Positions 14,744 through 23,684 are shown, counted from the stretch's first letter. The stretch is 33,339 nt of DNA from Glycomyces algeriensis (GCF_027622855.1 NZ_JAPZVR010000001.1:569922-603260); one strand, 5' to 3'. Program-made: numbers and translations. The notes: generated by a model not told the origin, from the sequence alone.

Positions 14744-16249
14744 ATGATCGAGCACCACGTCCGCGCCCACGCCTCCCGCGAGGCACTGCCGCGCGAACAG
14801 GAACTGGCCTGGAAACTCGCGCAGGTCGCCACCGACCCCGTCCCGGTCGAACCCGACGTGGCCGAGATGATCGGCAACCGGGTCATCGACAACGCCGCCG
14901 TCGCGGCCGCGTCCCTCGCCCGCCGCCCCGTCGCCAACGCCCGCGCCCAGGCCTTCACGCACCCCTACCGCCCCGGCGCGGCCGTCTTCGGCGCCGCCCC
15001 CGAAGTGCGGGCCTCGCCCGAATGGGCCGCATGGGCCAACGGCGTCGCCGTGCGCGAACTCGACTTCCACGACACGTTCCTCGCCGCCGACTACTCCCAC
15101 CCCGGCGACAACATCCCGCCGATCCTCGCCGCCGCCCAGCACCGCGGCCTCGACGGCGCCGCCCTCGTGCGCGGCATCGCCACCGGCTACGAGATCCAGA
15201 TCGACCTCGTGCGCGGGATCTGCCTGCACGAGCACCGGATTGACCACATCGCCCACCTCGGCCCCGCCGCCGCCAGTGGCATCGGCACCCTCATGGGCCT
15301 CGACGCCGAGGTGATCTACCAGGCCATCGGCCAAGCGCTGCACACCACCACCGCCACCCGCCAGTCCCGCAAGGGCGCGATCTCCTCCTGGAAGGCCTAC
15401 GCCCCCGCGTTCGCGGGCAAGGCCGCCATCGAAGCGGTCGACCGCGCCATGCGCGGCGAAGGCGCGCCCTCGCCCATCTGGGAAGGCGAGGACGGCGTCA
15501 TCGCCCGCCTCCTCAGTGGACCCGCCGCCCGCTACACCGTGCCGCTGCCCGCCCCCGGCGAACCCAAGCGCGCCATCCTCGACACCTACACCAAGGAGCA
15601 CTCCGCCGAATACCAGAGCCAGGCCCTCATCGACCTCGCCCGCCGCCTCGCCCCGCGCATCCCCGACCTCTCGCGCGTCGCCGAGATCGTGATCCGCACC
15701 AGCCACCACACCCACAACGTGATCGGCACCGGCGCGAACGACCCGCAGAAGACCGACCCCGACGCCAGCCGCGAGACCCTCGACCACTCCATCATGTACA
15801 TCTTCGCCGTCTCCCTCGAAGACCGCGACTGGCACCACGAGCGCTCCTACACTCCCGAACGCGCCCACCGCGACTCCACGGTCAGTCTGTGGCGCAAGGT
15901 CCGCACCCTCGAAGACCAGGAGTGGACCCGCCGCTACCACGACCCCGACCCCGACAAGCGCGCCTTCGGCGGGCACGTCACCGTCGTCTTCGACGACGGC
16001 ACCACGCTCGACGACGAACTCGCCGTCGCCGACGCCCACCCCCGCGGCGCCCGCCCCTTCGCCCGCGAGCAGTACCTCCAGAAGTTCCGCATCCTCGCCG
16101 ACGGCGTCATCGAACCGTCCGAACAGGACCGGTTCCTCGACCTCGCCTGCCGCATCGAGACCCTCGACGCCGCCGAGGTCCGCGCCCTCAACCTCGCCGC
16201 CCCTCCCGGCACGCTCGAAGCACCCGCGAACGGAGGACTCTTCCGATGA
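14744..16249 (+). CDS. prpD: 2-methylcitrate dehydratase
   Basis: A 501-residue MmgE/PrpD-family enzyme that dehydrates 2-methylcitrate to 2-methyl-cis-aconitate, the second step of the methylcitrate cycle, in the cytoplasm. Family segments seen: [19 protein letters not shown] near the N-terminus, [75 protein letters not shown], and [14 protein letters not shown]. Length is normal. ATG 14744 is used because AAGGAG lies eight bases upstream and the family N-terminus begins here; the frame stays open far upstream but that extension is not protein-like. It is the first gene of prpDBC and its stop overlaps the prpB start (ATGA). Confidence 0.95.
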   Translation: MIEHHVRAHASREALPREQELAWKLAQVATDPVPVEPDVAEMIGNRVIDNAAVAAASLARRPVANARAQAFTHPYRPGAAVFGAAPEVRASPEWAAWANGVAVRELDFHDTFLAADYSHPGDNIPPILAAAQHRGLDGAALVRGIATGYEIQIDLVRGICLHEHRIDHIAHLGPAAASGIGTLMGLDAEVIYQAIGQALHTTTATRQSRKGAISSWKAYAPAFAGKAAIEAVDRAMRGEGAPSPIWEGEDGVIARLLSGPAARYTVPLPAPGEPKRAILDTYTKEHSAEYQSQALIDLARRLAPRIPDLSRVAEIVIRTSHHTHNVIGTGANDPQKTDPDASRETLDHSIMYIFAVSLEDRDWHHERSYTPERAHRDSTVSLWRKVRTLEDQEWTRRYHDPDPDKRAFGGHVTVVFDDGTTLDDELAVADAHPRGARPFAREQYLQKFRILADGVIEPSEQDRFLDLACRIETLDAAEVRALNLAAPPGTLEAPANGGLFR

Positions 16250-17151
16250 CCCAACGCATCTCGCCGTCCCAGAAGCGCAAGGCCCTGCGCACCGGACTCG
16301 CCTCCGGCCGCCTCCAGCGGCTCCCCGGCGCGTTCTCGCCGCTCGTCGCCCGCGCCGTCGCCGACCGGGGCTTCGAAGGCGTCTACGTCTCCGGCGCCGC
16401 GCTGGCCGCCGACCTCGCGCTGCCGGACATCGGACTCACCACGCTGACCGAGGTCGCCGGGCGCGGCGGCCAGATCGCCCGCGCCACCGACCTGCCCACC
16501 CTCATCGACGCCGACACCGGCTTCGGCGAGGCCGCCAACGTCGCCCGCACCATCGCGTCCTTCGAGGACGCCGGGCTCGCCGGGTGCCACCTGGAGGACC
16601 AGGTCAACCCCAAGCGCTGCGGGCACCTCGACGGCAAGGAGGTCGTGCCGGCCGCCGCGATGCTGCAGCGGGTGCGGGCCGCCGTCCAGGCCCGCACCGA
16701 CCCGGACTTCGTCATCTGCGCCCGCACCGACGCCCGCGCGATCGAGGGCCTGGACGCCGCCATCGACCGCGCCAAAGCCTATGTGGATGCCGGAGCGGAC
16801 ATGGTCTTCCCCGAGGCCCTGCGCACCGAAGCCGAGTTCGCGGCCTTCCGCGCAGCGGTCGACGTGCCGCTCCTGGCCAACATGACCGAGTTCGGCGCCT
16901 CGCCGAGCCTCACCGCGCGGCAACTCGAGGACCTGGGCTACAACCTCGTGATCTGGCCCGTCTCGAGCCTGCGCGCCGCCATGGGCGCCGTCGAAGACCT
17001 CTTCGACACGCTCGAGGCCGAGGGCACCCAGGCCTCCCATGTGGACCGGATGCAGACCCGCGCCCGCCTGTACGAACTCGTCGACTACGCCTCCTATAGC
17101 GCTTTCGACCAGCAGCTCTTCGACTTCAAGATCCCCGGGAGGGACGCATGA
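16246..17151 (+). CDS. prpB: 2-methylisocitrate lyase
   Basis: A 301-residue isocitrate-lyase-superfamily enzyme that cleaves 2-methylisocitrate to pyruvate and succinate. The catalytic loop KRCGH is present with Cys125. Other landmarks are [40 protein letters not shown] with metal-binding Asp, [27 protein letters not shown] and [13 protein letters not shown]. This identifies the PrpB branch rather than the longer isocitrate lyase. It overlaps prpD by ATGA, has GGAGG upstream inside prpD, and overlaps the next gene by ATGA as well. Having a dedicated prpB differs from M. tuberculosis, where isocitrate lyase covers this step. Confidence 0.95.
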   Translation: MTQRISPSQKRKALRTGLASGRLQRLPGAFSPLVARAVADRGFEGVYVSGAALAADLALPDIGLTTLTEVAGRGGQIARATDLPTLIDADTGFGEAANVARTIASFEDAGLAGCHLEDQVNPKRCGHLDGKEVVPAAAMLQRVRAAVQARTDPDFVICARTDARAIEGLDAAIDRAKAYVDAGADMVFPEALRTEAEFAAFRAAVDVPLLANMTEFGASPSLTARQLEDLGYNLVIWPVSSLRAAMGAVEDLFDTLEAEGTQASHVDRMQTRARLYELVDYASYSAFDQQLFDFKIPGRDA

Positions 17152-18263
17152 GCACTATCCACAAGGGCCTGGTCGGAGTCGTCGCCGACACCACCGCCAT
17201 CAGCGAGGTCGTCCCCGAGACGAACTCCCTCACCTACCGCGGCTACCCCGTGCAGGAGCTCGCCCGCAGCTGCTCCTTCGAATCGGTCGCGCACCTCATC
17301 TGGTACGGCGAGCTGCCCGACGCCGCCGCGCTCGCCCGCCTCAGTGAACGCGAAGGCGCGCAACGGGAGGTCACCCGCTCCACGATCGGCGTCGTGGACC
17401 GCGTCCCGGACAACTGCCACCCGATGGACCTGCTGCGCACGGCCGTCTCCTGCCTCGGCGCCGAGGACCCGGCCGAGGACGACAACAGCCCGGCCGCCAA
17501 CCGCGCCAAGGCCGAGGCGATGTTCGCCAAACTTCCCACGATCGTCGCCCACGACTTTCGCCGCCGCAGGGGCCTCGCCCGCATCGCCCCCGACCCGGGA
17601 CTGGGCTTCGCCGAGAACTTCTTCCACATGTGCTTCGGCACCGTGCCGGCCCCGGAAGTGCTGCGCTGCTTCGAGATCTCGATGATCCTCTACGCCGAGC
17701 ACAGCTTCAACGCCTCCACGTTCACCGCCCGCACCGTCGCCTCCACCCTCTCGGACATCTACTCGGCCGTCACCGCTGCGATCGGCGCCCTCAAGGGCCC
17801 GCTCCACGGCGGCGCGAACGAGGCTGTGATGCGCATGATGCTCGAGATCGGCGACCCCGCGTTCGCGGGCGACTGGCTGCGGGAGCGCCTGGCCGCCAAG
17901 GAGAAGGTGATGGGCTTCGGGCACCGCGTCTACAAGGACGCCGACTCGCGCGTCCCCACCATGAAGGCCGCGTTCGTCGAGATGGCCGAGCTCCAGGGCG
18001 GTCAGCGGTGGGTCGCGATGTACGAGGAGCTGGAGGCGGCCATGATGGCGGCCAAGGGCATCCATCCGAACCTCGACTTCCCGGCCGGGCCCGCCTACTA
18101 CCTGATGGGTTTCGACATCCCGATGTTCACGCCGCTGTTCGTCATGTCCCGCATCACCGGCTGGACCGCGCACGTGATCGAGCAGCTGGAGTCGAACGCC
18201 CTGATCCGGCCGCTGAGCGCCTACACCGGGCTCCCGCAGCGGGCGATCCCGCTGGCGGCGTAG
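17148..18263 (+). CDS. prpC: 2-methylcitrate synthase
   Basis: A 371-residue citrate-synthase-family enzyme condensing propionyl-CoA with oxaloacetate. The N-terminus IHKGLVGVVADTTAISEV and the TYRGYPVQELA motif are typical of PrpC rather than GltA. The catalytic residues of the family are His220 (PLHGGANE), His259 (FGHRVYK) and Asp310 (NLDFPAG). It overlaps prpB by ATGA, making prpDBC one coupled operon. Its stop is three bases from the end of a convergent gene, with no terminator hairpin between, so read-through into the antisense of that gene is possible. Confidence 0.95.
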   Translation: MSTIHKGLVGVVADTTAISEVVPETNSLTYRGYPVQELARSCSFESVAHLIWYGELPDAAALARLSEREGAQREVTRSTIGVVDRVPDNCHPMDLLRTAVSCLGAEDPAEDDNSPAANRAKAEAMFAKLPTIVAHDFRRRRGLARIAPDPGLGFAENFFHMCFGTVPAPEVLRCFEISMILYAEHSFNASTFTARTVASTLSDIYSAVTAAIGALKGPLHGGANEAVMRMMLEIGDPAFAGDWLRERLAAKEKVMGFGHRVYKDADSRVPTMKAAFVEMAELQGGQRWVAMYEELEAAMMAAKGIHPNLDFPAGPAYYLMGFDIPMFTPLFVMSRITGWTAHVIEQLESNALIRPLSAYTGLPQRAIPLAA

Positions 18264-18266
18264 GCG

Positions 18267-18770
18267 TCACGGGGCCTGCGCGTCGTGCGGCCCGGCGCCG
18301 ACCAGCAGCCGGTGCGTGCGGTCGCCCTGCCCGGTGGGGGAGTAGAGGCGCAGGCCCTCCTCGTGCGTCCAGGCGTAGCAGGCGATGCCGAAGACCGCGA
18401 GGGTCAGGAGCGAGACGACCAGCAGGACCACGCCGAACGCGGTCGAGAGCGGGATGGTGATCCCGGCCTCGTCAAGGCCGATGGCGCCGCCGATGAGCAC
18501 GACCGCGAGCGCCAGGCTCACGAGCGTGGTCACCATGCGCCGCTTGCGGATCGCACGCGAGAGCGCGGAGCTGCGCACACGCAGCAGCAGCTCCGCACCG
18601 CACGAGTCGCAGCGCAGTTCGACGATCTTCTCGCCGGTCGCCGGGCGGCGGACCTGGAAGCCGGTGAGGTCGTAGCGCCGCTCCTCGCCGATCCAGATGA
18701 ACCCGAAGGTGGTGCTGGTGCCGGTCAGGTGGCCGATCCGGACGGTCGACTGCTCGCGCAAGGGCTCCAT
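18267..18770 (-). CDS. Small membrane protein with CxxC motif
   Basis: A 167-residue protein of unknown function. The first ~65 residues are soluble and contain CDSCGAE (Cys54, Cys57) in a strand-rich region, possibly half of a zinc or redox site. Two membrane segments follow (about 80-100 and 108-130), then a polar tail. TAGGCT lies six bases before ATG 18770, so the gene is probably transcribed leaderless from its own promoter rather than from the ion-channel operon upstream, which ends in a strong hairpin. It converges on prpC with a three-base gap. I see no basis for a function. Confidence 0.75.
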   Translation of the reverse strand: MEPLREQSTVRIGHLTGTSTTFGFIWIGEERRYDLTGFQVRRPATGEKIVELRCDSCGAELLLRVRSSALSRAIRKRRMVTTLVSLALAVVLIGGAIGLDEAGITIPLSTAFGVVLLVVSLLTLAVFGIACYAWTHEEGLRLYSPTGQGDRTHRLLVGAGPHDAQAP

Positions 18771-18776
18771 GCCTTC

Positions 18777-18782
18777 AGCCTA
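18777..18782 (-). promoter_or_regulatory. -10 element of a leaderless promoter
   Basis: On the minus strand TAGGCT stands exactly six bases before the ATG at 18770, placing transcription start on the start codon. No Shine-Dalgarno sequence is present. The same geometry is seen before the genes at 1318 and 23722. Confidence 0.45.
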
Positions 18783-18785
18783 GAA

Positions 18786-18817
18786 GGCCCGTGCCGGGAT
18801 CCGTCCCGGCGCGGGCC
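18786..18817 (-). terminator. Terminator of the ion-channel operon
   Basis: A 14-position stem (18786-18799 with 18804-18817; one non-Watson-Crick position) and loop TCCG lies 11 bases past the stop of the potassium-channel gene. On the minus strand it is followed by TTCTAG. This hairpin separates the channel operon from the next minus-strand gene. Confidence 0.7.
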
Positions 18818-18828
18818 CGGCTCGGCGG

Positions 18829-19356
18829 TCAGGCGCGCGGACGGCGTGCGCGGGCGCGCTCGGTGAGCTTGCGGGCGATGAGCGACGCCGAGCCCGCGAT
18901 CGCGGTGACGTTGAACGCCATCTGCAGGCACACCAGGATCCGGGCCCCCTGGCCGTGCGCCGTGATGTCGCCGAAGCCGACCGTGCTCAGCGTGCTCAGT
19001 GCGAAGTAGAGGGCGTCGACGCGGGTGTGGAGGCCGTCGAACTGGTCGGGCCGGTACACGGCCACTGTGTAGTCGGTGAGCGCGAACAGCAGCAGCCCCC
19101 CGAGGATGCCGACGACGAGCGCGCCCAGCGGGGCGTTCGGCTCGCGGAGCTGCCGCACCGCCTGCCAGCGGATCGTGACCGCGATGGCCGCGAGGAGCAC
19201 TGCCGTGGCGGTCCAGCGCATGATCAGCACGGCCGGATCGGGCTCGATGCGGACCGGTACGACCGCGTACAGCACGATGAGCGCGAGGGCCGCGAGCGCC
19301 CATCGCAGCCGGTGCGGCTTGAACGCCGGGTCGCTCTCCTCGTGCTGCACCTGCAT
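18829..19356 (-). CDS. Two-pore-helix-type potassium channel (Ion_trans_2)
   Basis: A 175-residue membrane protein. Three hydrophobic segments precede a pore region with the K+ selectivity filter TVGFGD at residues 125-130 (LSTLSTVGFGDITAHGQ), followed by one last segment and a short basic tail. The filter is the diagnostic feature of the Ion_trans_2 channel family; no voltage-sensor arginine array and no cytoplasmic RCK/TrkA domain is present, so gating is unknown. It begins four bases after the stop of the ClC-family gene, an unusual pairing that suggests matched K+ and Cl- movement across the membrane. A hairpin terminates the unit at 18786-18817. Confidence 0.88.
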   Translation of the reverse strand: MQVQHEESDPAFKPHRLRWALAALALIVLYAVVPVRIEPDPAVLIMRWTATAVLLAAIAVTIRWQAVRQLREPNAPLGALVVGILGGLLLFALTDYTVAVYRPDQFDGLHTRVDALYFALSTLSTVGFGDITAHGQGARILVCLQMAFNVTAIAGSASLIARKLTERARARRPRA

Positions 19357-19360
19357 CGCC

Positions 19361-20668
19361 CTATACCGCCTCGGCCGCGGGCTCGGCGCGCTTGCCGGCC
19401 CGGTCGATGAGCTGCTCGCTCACGAACGCCACGACCACCGCGACGAGCACGATCGGGGCCAGCGCGGCGGACCCCGACCCGAGCAGCAGCGTGACGAGGA
19501 CGGCCGCCGAGACCGGCAGCGGCAGGATGGCGGCGGTGGCGGCGGCCATGCCCGCGGCCATAGCCGCAGCGACGCCGAAGCCGGGGAGCCCGCTCAGGAG
19601 TGCGCCTGCGGCGGCGCCGAGGAACAGGGCCGGGAAGATCGGGCCGCCGCGCAGCGTCGCGAGCGACACCGCGTACGCCAGGCCCTTCAACGCCAGCAGC
19701 GCGATGAGCGCCCAGGTCCCGGGCACGTCGCCCTTCTCAGTGAACATCCCGAGCGCGTCCTGCCCTGACAGCAGCACCTCCACAGGGGAGCGTCCGGTCA
19801 GCAGCGCGTAGGCCGCGGCGGCGACGGCGGTGACGGCCACGGCGGCCATCGCCATGAGCGCGGGGCGCCGGGCCGCGTGCGGCACGAGGCGGCGCCCGAG
19901 ATGGTGGACCTGGCGTACCCCGACGGCGATGAGCACCGCGAGCGGGATCGTCCACAGCAGATCGGCGAGGTCGGGCCGGGCCGGGATCACGAGCCCGGGG
20001 AGCTGCAGCGAGGACACCGGCAGGCCGGTCCACTCGCCGAGCCCGGTGAACACGAGTGCGCCGATGCCGGCCGAGAGCAGGCACGGCAGGACGACCGCGG
20101 TCTGCCGGACCCCGGCGCGGCCCGCGGACTCGAGGATGAACACGGCCGCCACCAGCGGGCTGCCGAAGATCACGGCGACGGCCGCGGCGGAACCGGAGGT
20201 GCTGACCAGGGCGCTCTCCTGGCCGCGTGCGACCCAGCGGCCGGTGAGGATCATCGCGAAGGCCGCGCCCACCGCCATGAGCGGCGCCTCCGGGCCGAGC
20301 ACGACGCCGAGCGGCAGGCCGCCGAGCGCCGCGAGCAGGACCCCGGGCAGGTGCGAGGGCGGCACCGGATCGGGCGAGAGGCCTTCGATCGGCACGTGGC
20401 CGCCGCCCCCGGGCAGACGGGCGACGGCGACGGCGACGAGCGCGCCGCCGATGAGCAGCCAAGGGGCCGGCCACCACCAGGGCACCGGATCGAGTCCCCA
20501 GTGCTCCGGCAGGTCCTCCCAGACGACGTCGGTGAGCCAGTGCAGGAGCGCGAGGAACGCGAAGGCCGCCACCGATACCGGCACGCCGACCAGGCCCGCG
20601 AGGGCGAGCACGCGCGCATACCGCGCGCCCAGCCGTTCAGCGCCCTCGCCTTCGGAAGTCTCGACCAC
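19361..20668 (-). CDS. ClC-family chloride channel or H+/Cl- antiporter
   Basis: A 435-residue voltage-gated-chloride-channel-family protein with about ten to twelve membrane helices. ClC landmarks are visible in modified form: GGGHVPIEG where GSGIP is usual, LGPEAPL (Glu127 as the gating glutamate of the G-K/R-E-G/A-P motif), SGSAAAVAVIFGSPLVAAVFILE, and GGPIFPALFLG for the GxFxP motif. The altered first and second motifs put it in a divergent branch, so channel versus antiporter and chloride versus fluoride cannot be decided. GTG 20668 is chosen because a GGGGG tract precedes it; the upstream in-frame stretch does not look like protein. It is coupled to the downstream K+ channel gene. Confidence 0.85.
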   Translation of the reverse strand: MVETSEGEGAERLGARYARVLALAGLVGVPVSVAAFAFLALLHWLTDVVWEDLPEHWGLDPVPWWWPAPWLLIGGALVAVAVARLPGGGGHVPIEGLSPDPVPPSHLPGVLLAALGGLPLGVVLGPEAPLMAVGAAFAMILTGRWVARGQESALVSTSGSAAAVAVIFGSPLVAAVFILESAGRAGVRQTAVVLPCLLSAGIGALVFTGLGEWTGLPVSSLQLPGLVIPARPDLADLLWTIPLAVLIAVGVRQVHHLGRRLVPHAARRPALMAMAAVAVTAVAAAAYALLTGRSPVEVLLSGQDALGMFTEKGDVPGTWALIALLALKGLAYAVSLATLRGGPIFPALFLGAAAGALLSGLPGFGVAAAMAAGMAAATAAILPLPVSAAVLVTLLLGSGSAALAPIVLVAVVVAFVSEQLIDRAGKRAEPAAEAV

Positions 20669-20762
20669 TGTGCCCCCACATCGCCCCTGTGCTGCACTGT
20701 GGATCTTCCTACGGCTGCGGGCGGGCCGCAGGACATTCGGCGTCACGCCACCCCAACCCCTC

Positions 20763-20791
20763 TTGCCACATACCCTAGGGGGGTATATAGT
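20763..20791 (+). promoter_or_regulatory. Promoter with CsoR/RcnR-family operator in the spacer
   Basis: TTGCCA (20763-20768) and TATAGT (20786-20791) are separated by exactly 17 bases. The spacer is the operator-like ATACCC-TAGGG-GGGTAT (20770-20786), a C/G-tract flanked by ATA/TAT inverted ends as bound by CsoR/RcnR-family repressors (copper, nickel/cobalt, formaldehyde or persulfide sensors). Binding would cover both promoter hexamers. No CsoR-like gene lies in the window. Confidence 0.7.
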
Positions 20792-20838
20792 GATCCGGTC
20801 GCGGCCGCCCCTGGCCGCCGAGCACTGAGGAGCAGCCG

Positions 20839-21399
20839 ATGGACCACTCCGCCCATGAGCACCACGACCACCACGAGCACGCCGGCCATGAGGACCACTC
20901 GGGACACCCGCACCACGAGGACCACGCGGGCCACGCGGCGCACGACGCGAAGCCGAGCCCCGCGAGCTGGGGCATGGCCGCCTCCGCGACCCTCCACTGC
21001 CTCACCGGCTGCGCGATCGGCGAAGTCCTCGGGGTCGTCATCGGCACCGCGCTCGGCTGGCACGGCGCGGCCACCATCGCCCTCGCGATCGCCCTCGCGT
21101 TCGTGTTCGGGTACGCCCTGACCATGCGCGGGGTCATGCGCGCCGGGCTGTCCTTCAAGGACGCGCTCAAGGTCGCGCTCGCCGCCGACACCATCTCGAT
21201 CGCGGTCATGGAGATCGTCGACAACGCCTTCATCCTCGCCATCCCGGGCGGGATGGAGATGGGCGTGGCCGACCCCCGGTTCTGGCTCATGCTCGCCGCC
21301 GCGCTCGCGATCGCCTTCGTGGTCACCGTCCCGATCAACCGCTGGCTGATCTCACGCGGCAAAGGCCACGCGGTCGTGCACCAGCACCACCGGCACTAG
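20839..21399 (+). CDS. His-rich DUF4396 membrane protein, metal-linked
   Basis: A 186-residue protein of the uncharacterised DUF4396 family. The first 37 residues contain 15 histidines with many Asp/Glu, a metal-binding tail; the C-terminus is also His-rich (VHQHHRH). About four membrane segments lie between. The first has HCLTGC (His53, Cys54, Cys58), a potential intramembrane metal site, and later ones contain the acidic/polar residues DTISIAVMEIVDN. ATG 20839 follows GAGGAG. The promoter carries a CsoR/RcnR-type operator, so expression is probably derepressed by copper or another soft metal or reactive species. It stands alone between divergent ClC and convergent TetR genes. A role in metal export, storage or tolerance is inference. 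Confidence 0.85.
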   Translation: MDHSAHEHHDHHEHAGHEDHSGHPHHEDHAGHAAHDAKPSPASWGMAASATLHCLTGCAIGEVLGVVIGTALGWHGAATIALAIALAFVFGYALTMRGVMRAGLSFKDALKVALAADTISIAVMEIVDNAFILAIPGGMEMGVADPRFWLMLAAALAIAFVVTVPINRWLISRGKGHAVVHQHHRH

Positions 21400-21406
21400 G
21401 CGGCGG

Positions 21407-22006
21407 TCAGGCCGCGACCGGACGCAGGGCCTCCATCGTCCGGTCCAGGCACGGCCCGAACACCTCCGGATCGGTACCGCAATGGAGCGACGCCGCCTGG
21501 AGGCACGCGAACGCCCCGCCCACGATGGCCCGCACGACCACCGCGTCCGGCTCGTCCCCGCTCCGCCCGGCCCGCTCCACCAGCAGCTCCGAGAGCGACC
21601 GCTGCAGCAGGTCCAGCCGGCCCAGGTACGCCGCCAGCAGGCGCGGGCTCGCGCTCACGATCTCGTGCAGCACCCGGTCGCGCTCGCGCACCGCCGGATC
21701 GGCCAGGCGCTCCACCACCGGGTCGAACGCGCGCCGCAGCGAGTCCCACACGGACTCGCCGCACGGCCGGGCCTCCAGGCGGGCCGAGAGCTCCTCGCCC
21801 AGGCGCTCGACGCTGTCGAGCACCACCTCGTCCTTCGACGCGAAGTAGCGGAAGAAACTGCGCTGGGACATGCCGACGGCGGCGGCGATCTCATCGACCG
21901 TCGTCTCCTCGAAACCCTTCGCCACGAACAGGGCCTCCGCGGTCCGTGCGATCCTCGACTGCACGGCCCGACGTGACACTTCTCGCAGACTCCCACCGGC
22001 GCCCAT
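21407..22006 (-). CDS. TetR-family transcriptional regulator
   Basis: A 199-residue repressor. The N-terminal domain (residues ~14-60) has the TetR helix-turn-helix: RIARTAEALFVAKGFEETTVDEIA then VGMSQRSFFRYFASKDE. The C-terminal ligand domain is divergent, as is usual. TACCAT lies seven bases before ATG 22006, so it may be transcribed leaderless. It diverges from a DHA2-type exporter and a palindrome lies between them, so it most likely represses both itself and the pump until a drug-like ligand binds. It converges on the DUF4396 gene with a seven-base gap. Confidence 0.92.
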   Translation of the reverse strand: MGAGGSLREVSRRAVQSRIARTAEALFVAKGFEETTVDEIAAAVGMSQRSFFRYFASKDEVVLDSVERLGEELSARLEARPCGESVWDSLRRAFDPVVERLADPAVRERDRVLHEIVSASPRLLAAYLGRLDLLQRSLSELLVERAGRSGDEPDAVVVRAIVGGAFACLQAASLHCGTDPEVFGPCLDRTMEALRPVAA

Positions 22007-22033
22007 GACCCGGATGGTAGCAACTGCAATGAT

Positions 22034-22048
22034 TGACAGTCACTGACA
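22034..22048. promoter_or_regulatory. Candidate TetR operator
   Basis: TGACAGT-C-ACTGACA (22034-22048) is a near-perfect 7-1-7 inverted repeat with one mismatched pair. It lies between the tetR start and the divergent efflux gene and overlaps TTGACA at 22033-22038. The 15-bp size is typical of TetR operators. Confidence 0.5.
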
Positions 22049-22148
22049 CTTTCCGGCGCGCGCGTCCCGTCACCCTCCGACACCCCGGCGGGTCCCGGCA
22101 CGGGCCAGTCGTGCACCGGCAGGAACACCACCGAAGGAAACATCCCCC

Positions 22149-23639
22149 ATGACCGTTGACCAGCGACCGGCTGAGACCCCCGAGGCCGAAGCCGCCCCAG
22201 CGCCCGAACCGGGCATGTCACGCCAGATCAAGATCGTGCTCGGCGTGCTCCTCGTGGCCACGTTCGTCATGATCCTCAATGAGACCGTGATGGGCGTGGC
22301 ACTGCCGCGCCTCATGGAGCAGTTCGAGATCACCGCCGCCACCGTGCAGTGGCTGACGACCGGCTTCATGCTCACCATGGCCGTCGTCATCCCCATGACC
22401 GGCCTCATCCTCCAGCGCTTCACCACCCGCACGGTGTTCCTCGCCGCCATCGGGCTCTTCTGCGCCGGCACGCTGCTCGCCGGCGTGGCCACGGTCTTCC
22501 CCGTGCTCGTCGTCGCCCGCGTGATCCAGGCCAGCGGCACCGCAGTCATGCTGCCGCTGCTCATGACCACCGTCATGACCTTCGTCCCGGCCGAGCGCCG
22601 CGGACGCACCATGGGCTTCATCACCGTCGTCATCGCCGTCGCCCCCGCGATCGGCCCGACCTTCTCCGGGTTCATCCTCAACAACCTCACCTGGCGCTGG
22701 ATGTTCCTGGCCGTGCTGCCCATCGCCGTCCTGGCCCTCGTCCTCGGCGGGGTCCTCATCAAGAACCTCGGCGAGACGCGCCCGGTCAAGCTCGACCTGC
22801 TCTCCGCGCTCCTCTCGGCAGTCGCCTTCAGCGGCATCATCTACGGCCTCAGCAGCCTCGGCGAGTCGGCGGCCGGGAACCACACCCCGATCCCGCCGTA
22901 CGCCGCCGTCGCGGTCGGCGCCGCGTCCCTGGCCCTGTTCGTCTTCCGCCAGCTCCGGCTCCAGAAGCGCGACGCGGCCCTGATGGACCTGCGGCCCTTC
23001 AAGAGCCGCTCGTTCACCGTCGGCATCATCATGCTGCTCATCTCGATGGCGGCCCTCTTCGGCTCGCTCATCCTGCTGCCGATCTACCTCCAGAACGTCC
23101 TGGGCCTCACCACCCTCGAGACCGGACTGGTGGTCCTCCCCGGCGGCCTCGCCATGGGAGTCTCCGGCCCGTTCATCGGCCGCATCTTCGACAAGGTCGG
23201 CCCCCGGCCGCTCGTCATCCCCGGCTCGATGGTGCTCGCGGGCGCCCTCGGGCTCATGACGATGCTCGACCAGAACAGCGAGACCTGGTTCGTCGTGGTC
23301 ATCCACGTCATGCTCAGCCTCGGCCTCAGCAGCCTCATGACCCCGCTCATGACCTCCTCGCTCGGCGCCCTGCCCATGGAGCTCTACCCCCACGGCAGCG
23401 CCATCATGAGCACCCTCCAGCAGGTCGCGGGCGCGGTCGGCACCGCCGTGTTCATCACCCTGATGACCACCGGCGCCGCCTCGAGCCTCGACGCCGGAGC
23501 GACCGAGGTCGTCGCCCAGTCCGACGGCATCCACCTCGCCTTCCTGTGCGGCACCGCCATGGCGCTCGTCGCCGTGGCCGCCGCCTTCCTCGTGAAGAAG
23601 GCCGAAAGCCCGAGCGGCGACGCCGTCCCGGTCCACTAA
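22149..23639 (+). CDS. DHA2-family (14-TM) MFS drug exporter
   Basis: A 496-residue H+-coupled multidrug efflux protein of the EmrB/QacA type. About fourteen membrane segments are predicted. Typical parts include MILNETVMGVALPRLMEQFEITAATVQWLTTGFML (segment 1 and loop), GLILQRFTTRTVF in place of motif A, LMTTVMTFVPAERRGRTMGF, and VAPAIGPTFSGFILNNLTWRWMF (motif C region). GAAGGAAA lies about nine bases before ATG 22149. The divergent TetR gene and intervening palindrome suggest substrate-induced expression. A strong terminator follows at 23653-23684. The exported compound is unknown. Confidence 0.92.
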   Translation: MTVDQRPAETPEAEAAPAPEPGMSRQIKIVLGVLLVATFVMILNETVMGVALPRLMEQFEITAATVQWLTTGFMLTMAVVIPMTGLILQRFTTRTVFLAAIGLFCAGTLLAGVATVFPVLVVARVIQASGTAVMLPLLMTTVMTFVPAERRGRTMGFITVVIAVAPAIGPTFSGFILNNLTWRWMFLAVLPIAVLALVLGGVLIKNLGETRPVKLDLLSALLSAVAFSGIIYGLSSLGESAAGNHTPIPPYAAVAVGAASLALFVFRQLRLQKRDAALMDLRPFKSRSFTVGIIMLLISMAALFGSLILLPIYLQNVLGLTTLETGLVVLPGGLAMGVSGPFIGRIFDKVGPRPLVIPGSMVLAGALGLMTMLDQNSETWFVVVIHVMLSLGLSSLMTPLMTSSLGALPMELYPHGSAIMSTLQQVAGAVGTAVFITLMTTGAASSLDAGATEVVAQSDGIHLAFLCGTAMALVAVAAAFLVKKAESPSGDAVPVH

Positions 23640-23652
23640 CAGCACCACCCGA

Positions 23653-23684
23653 GGCCCGGTCCCGTACGCGGGGCCGGGCCTTTT
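23653..23684 (+). terminator. Rho-independent terminator of the efflux gene
   Basis: A 12-bp stem (GGCCCGGTCCCG at 23653-23664 pairing with 23669-23680, including one G-U pair) with loop TACG is followed directly by TTTT. It lies 13 bases past the exporter stop and is the best intrinsic terminator in the window. Confidence 0.88.
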
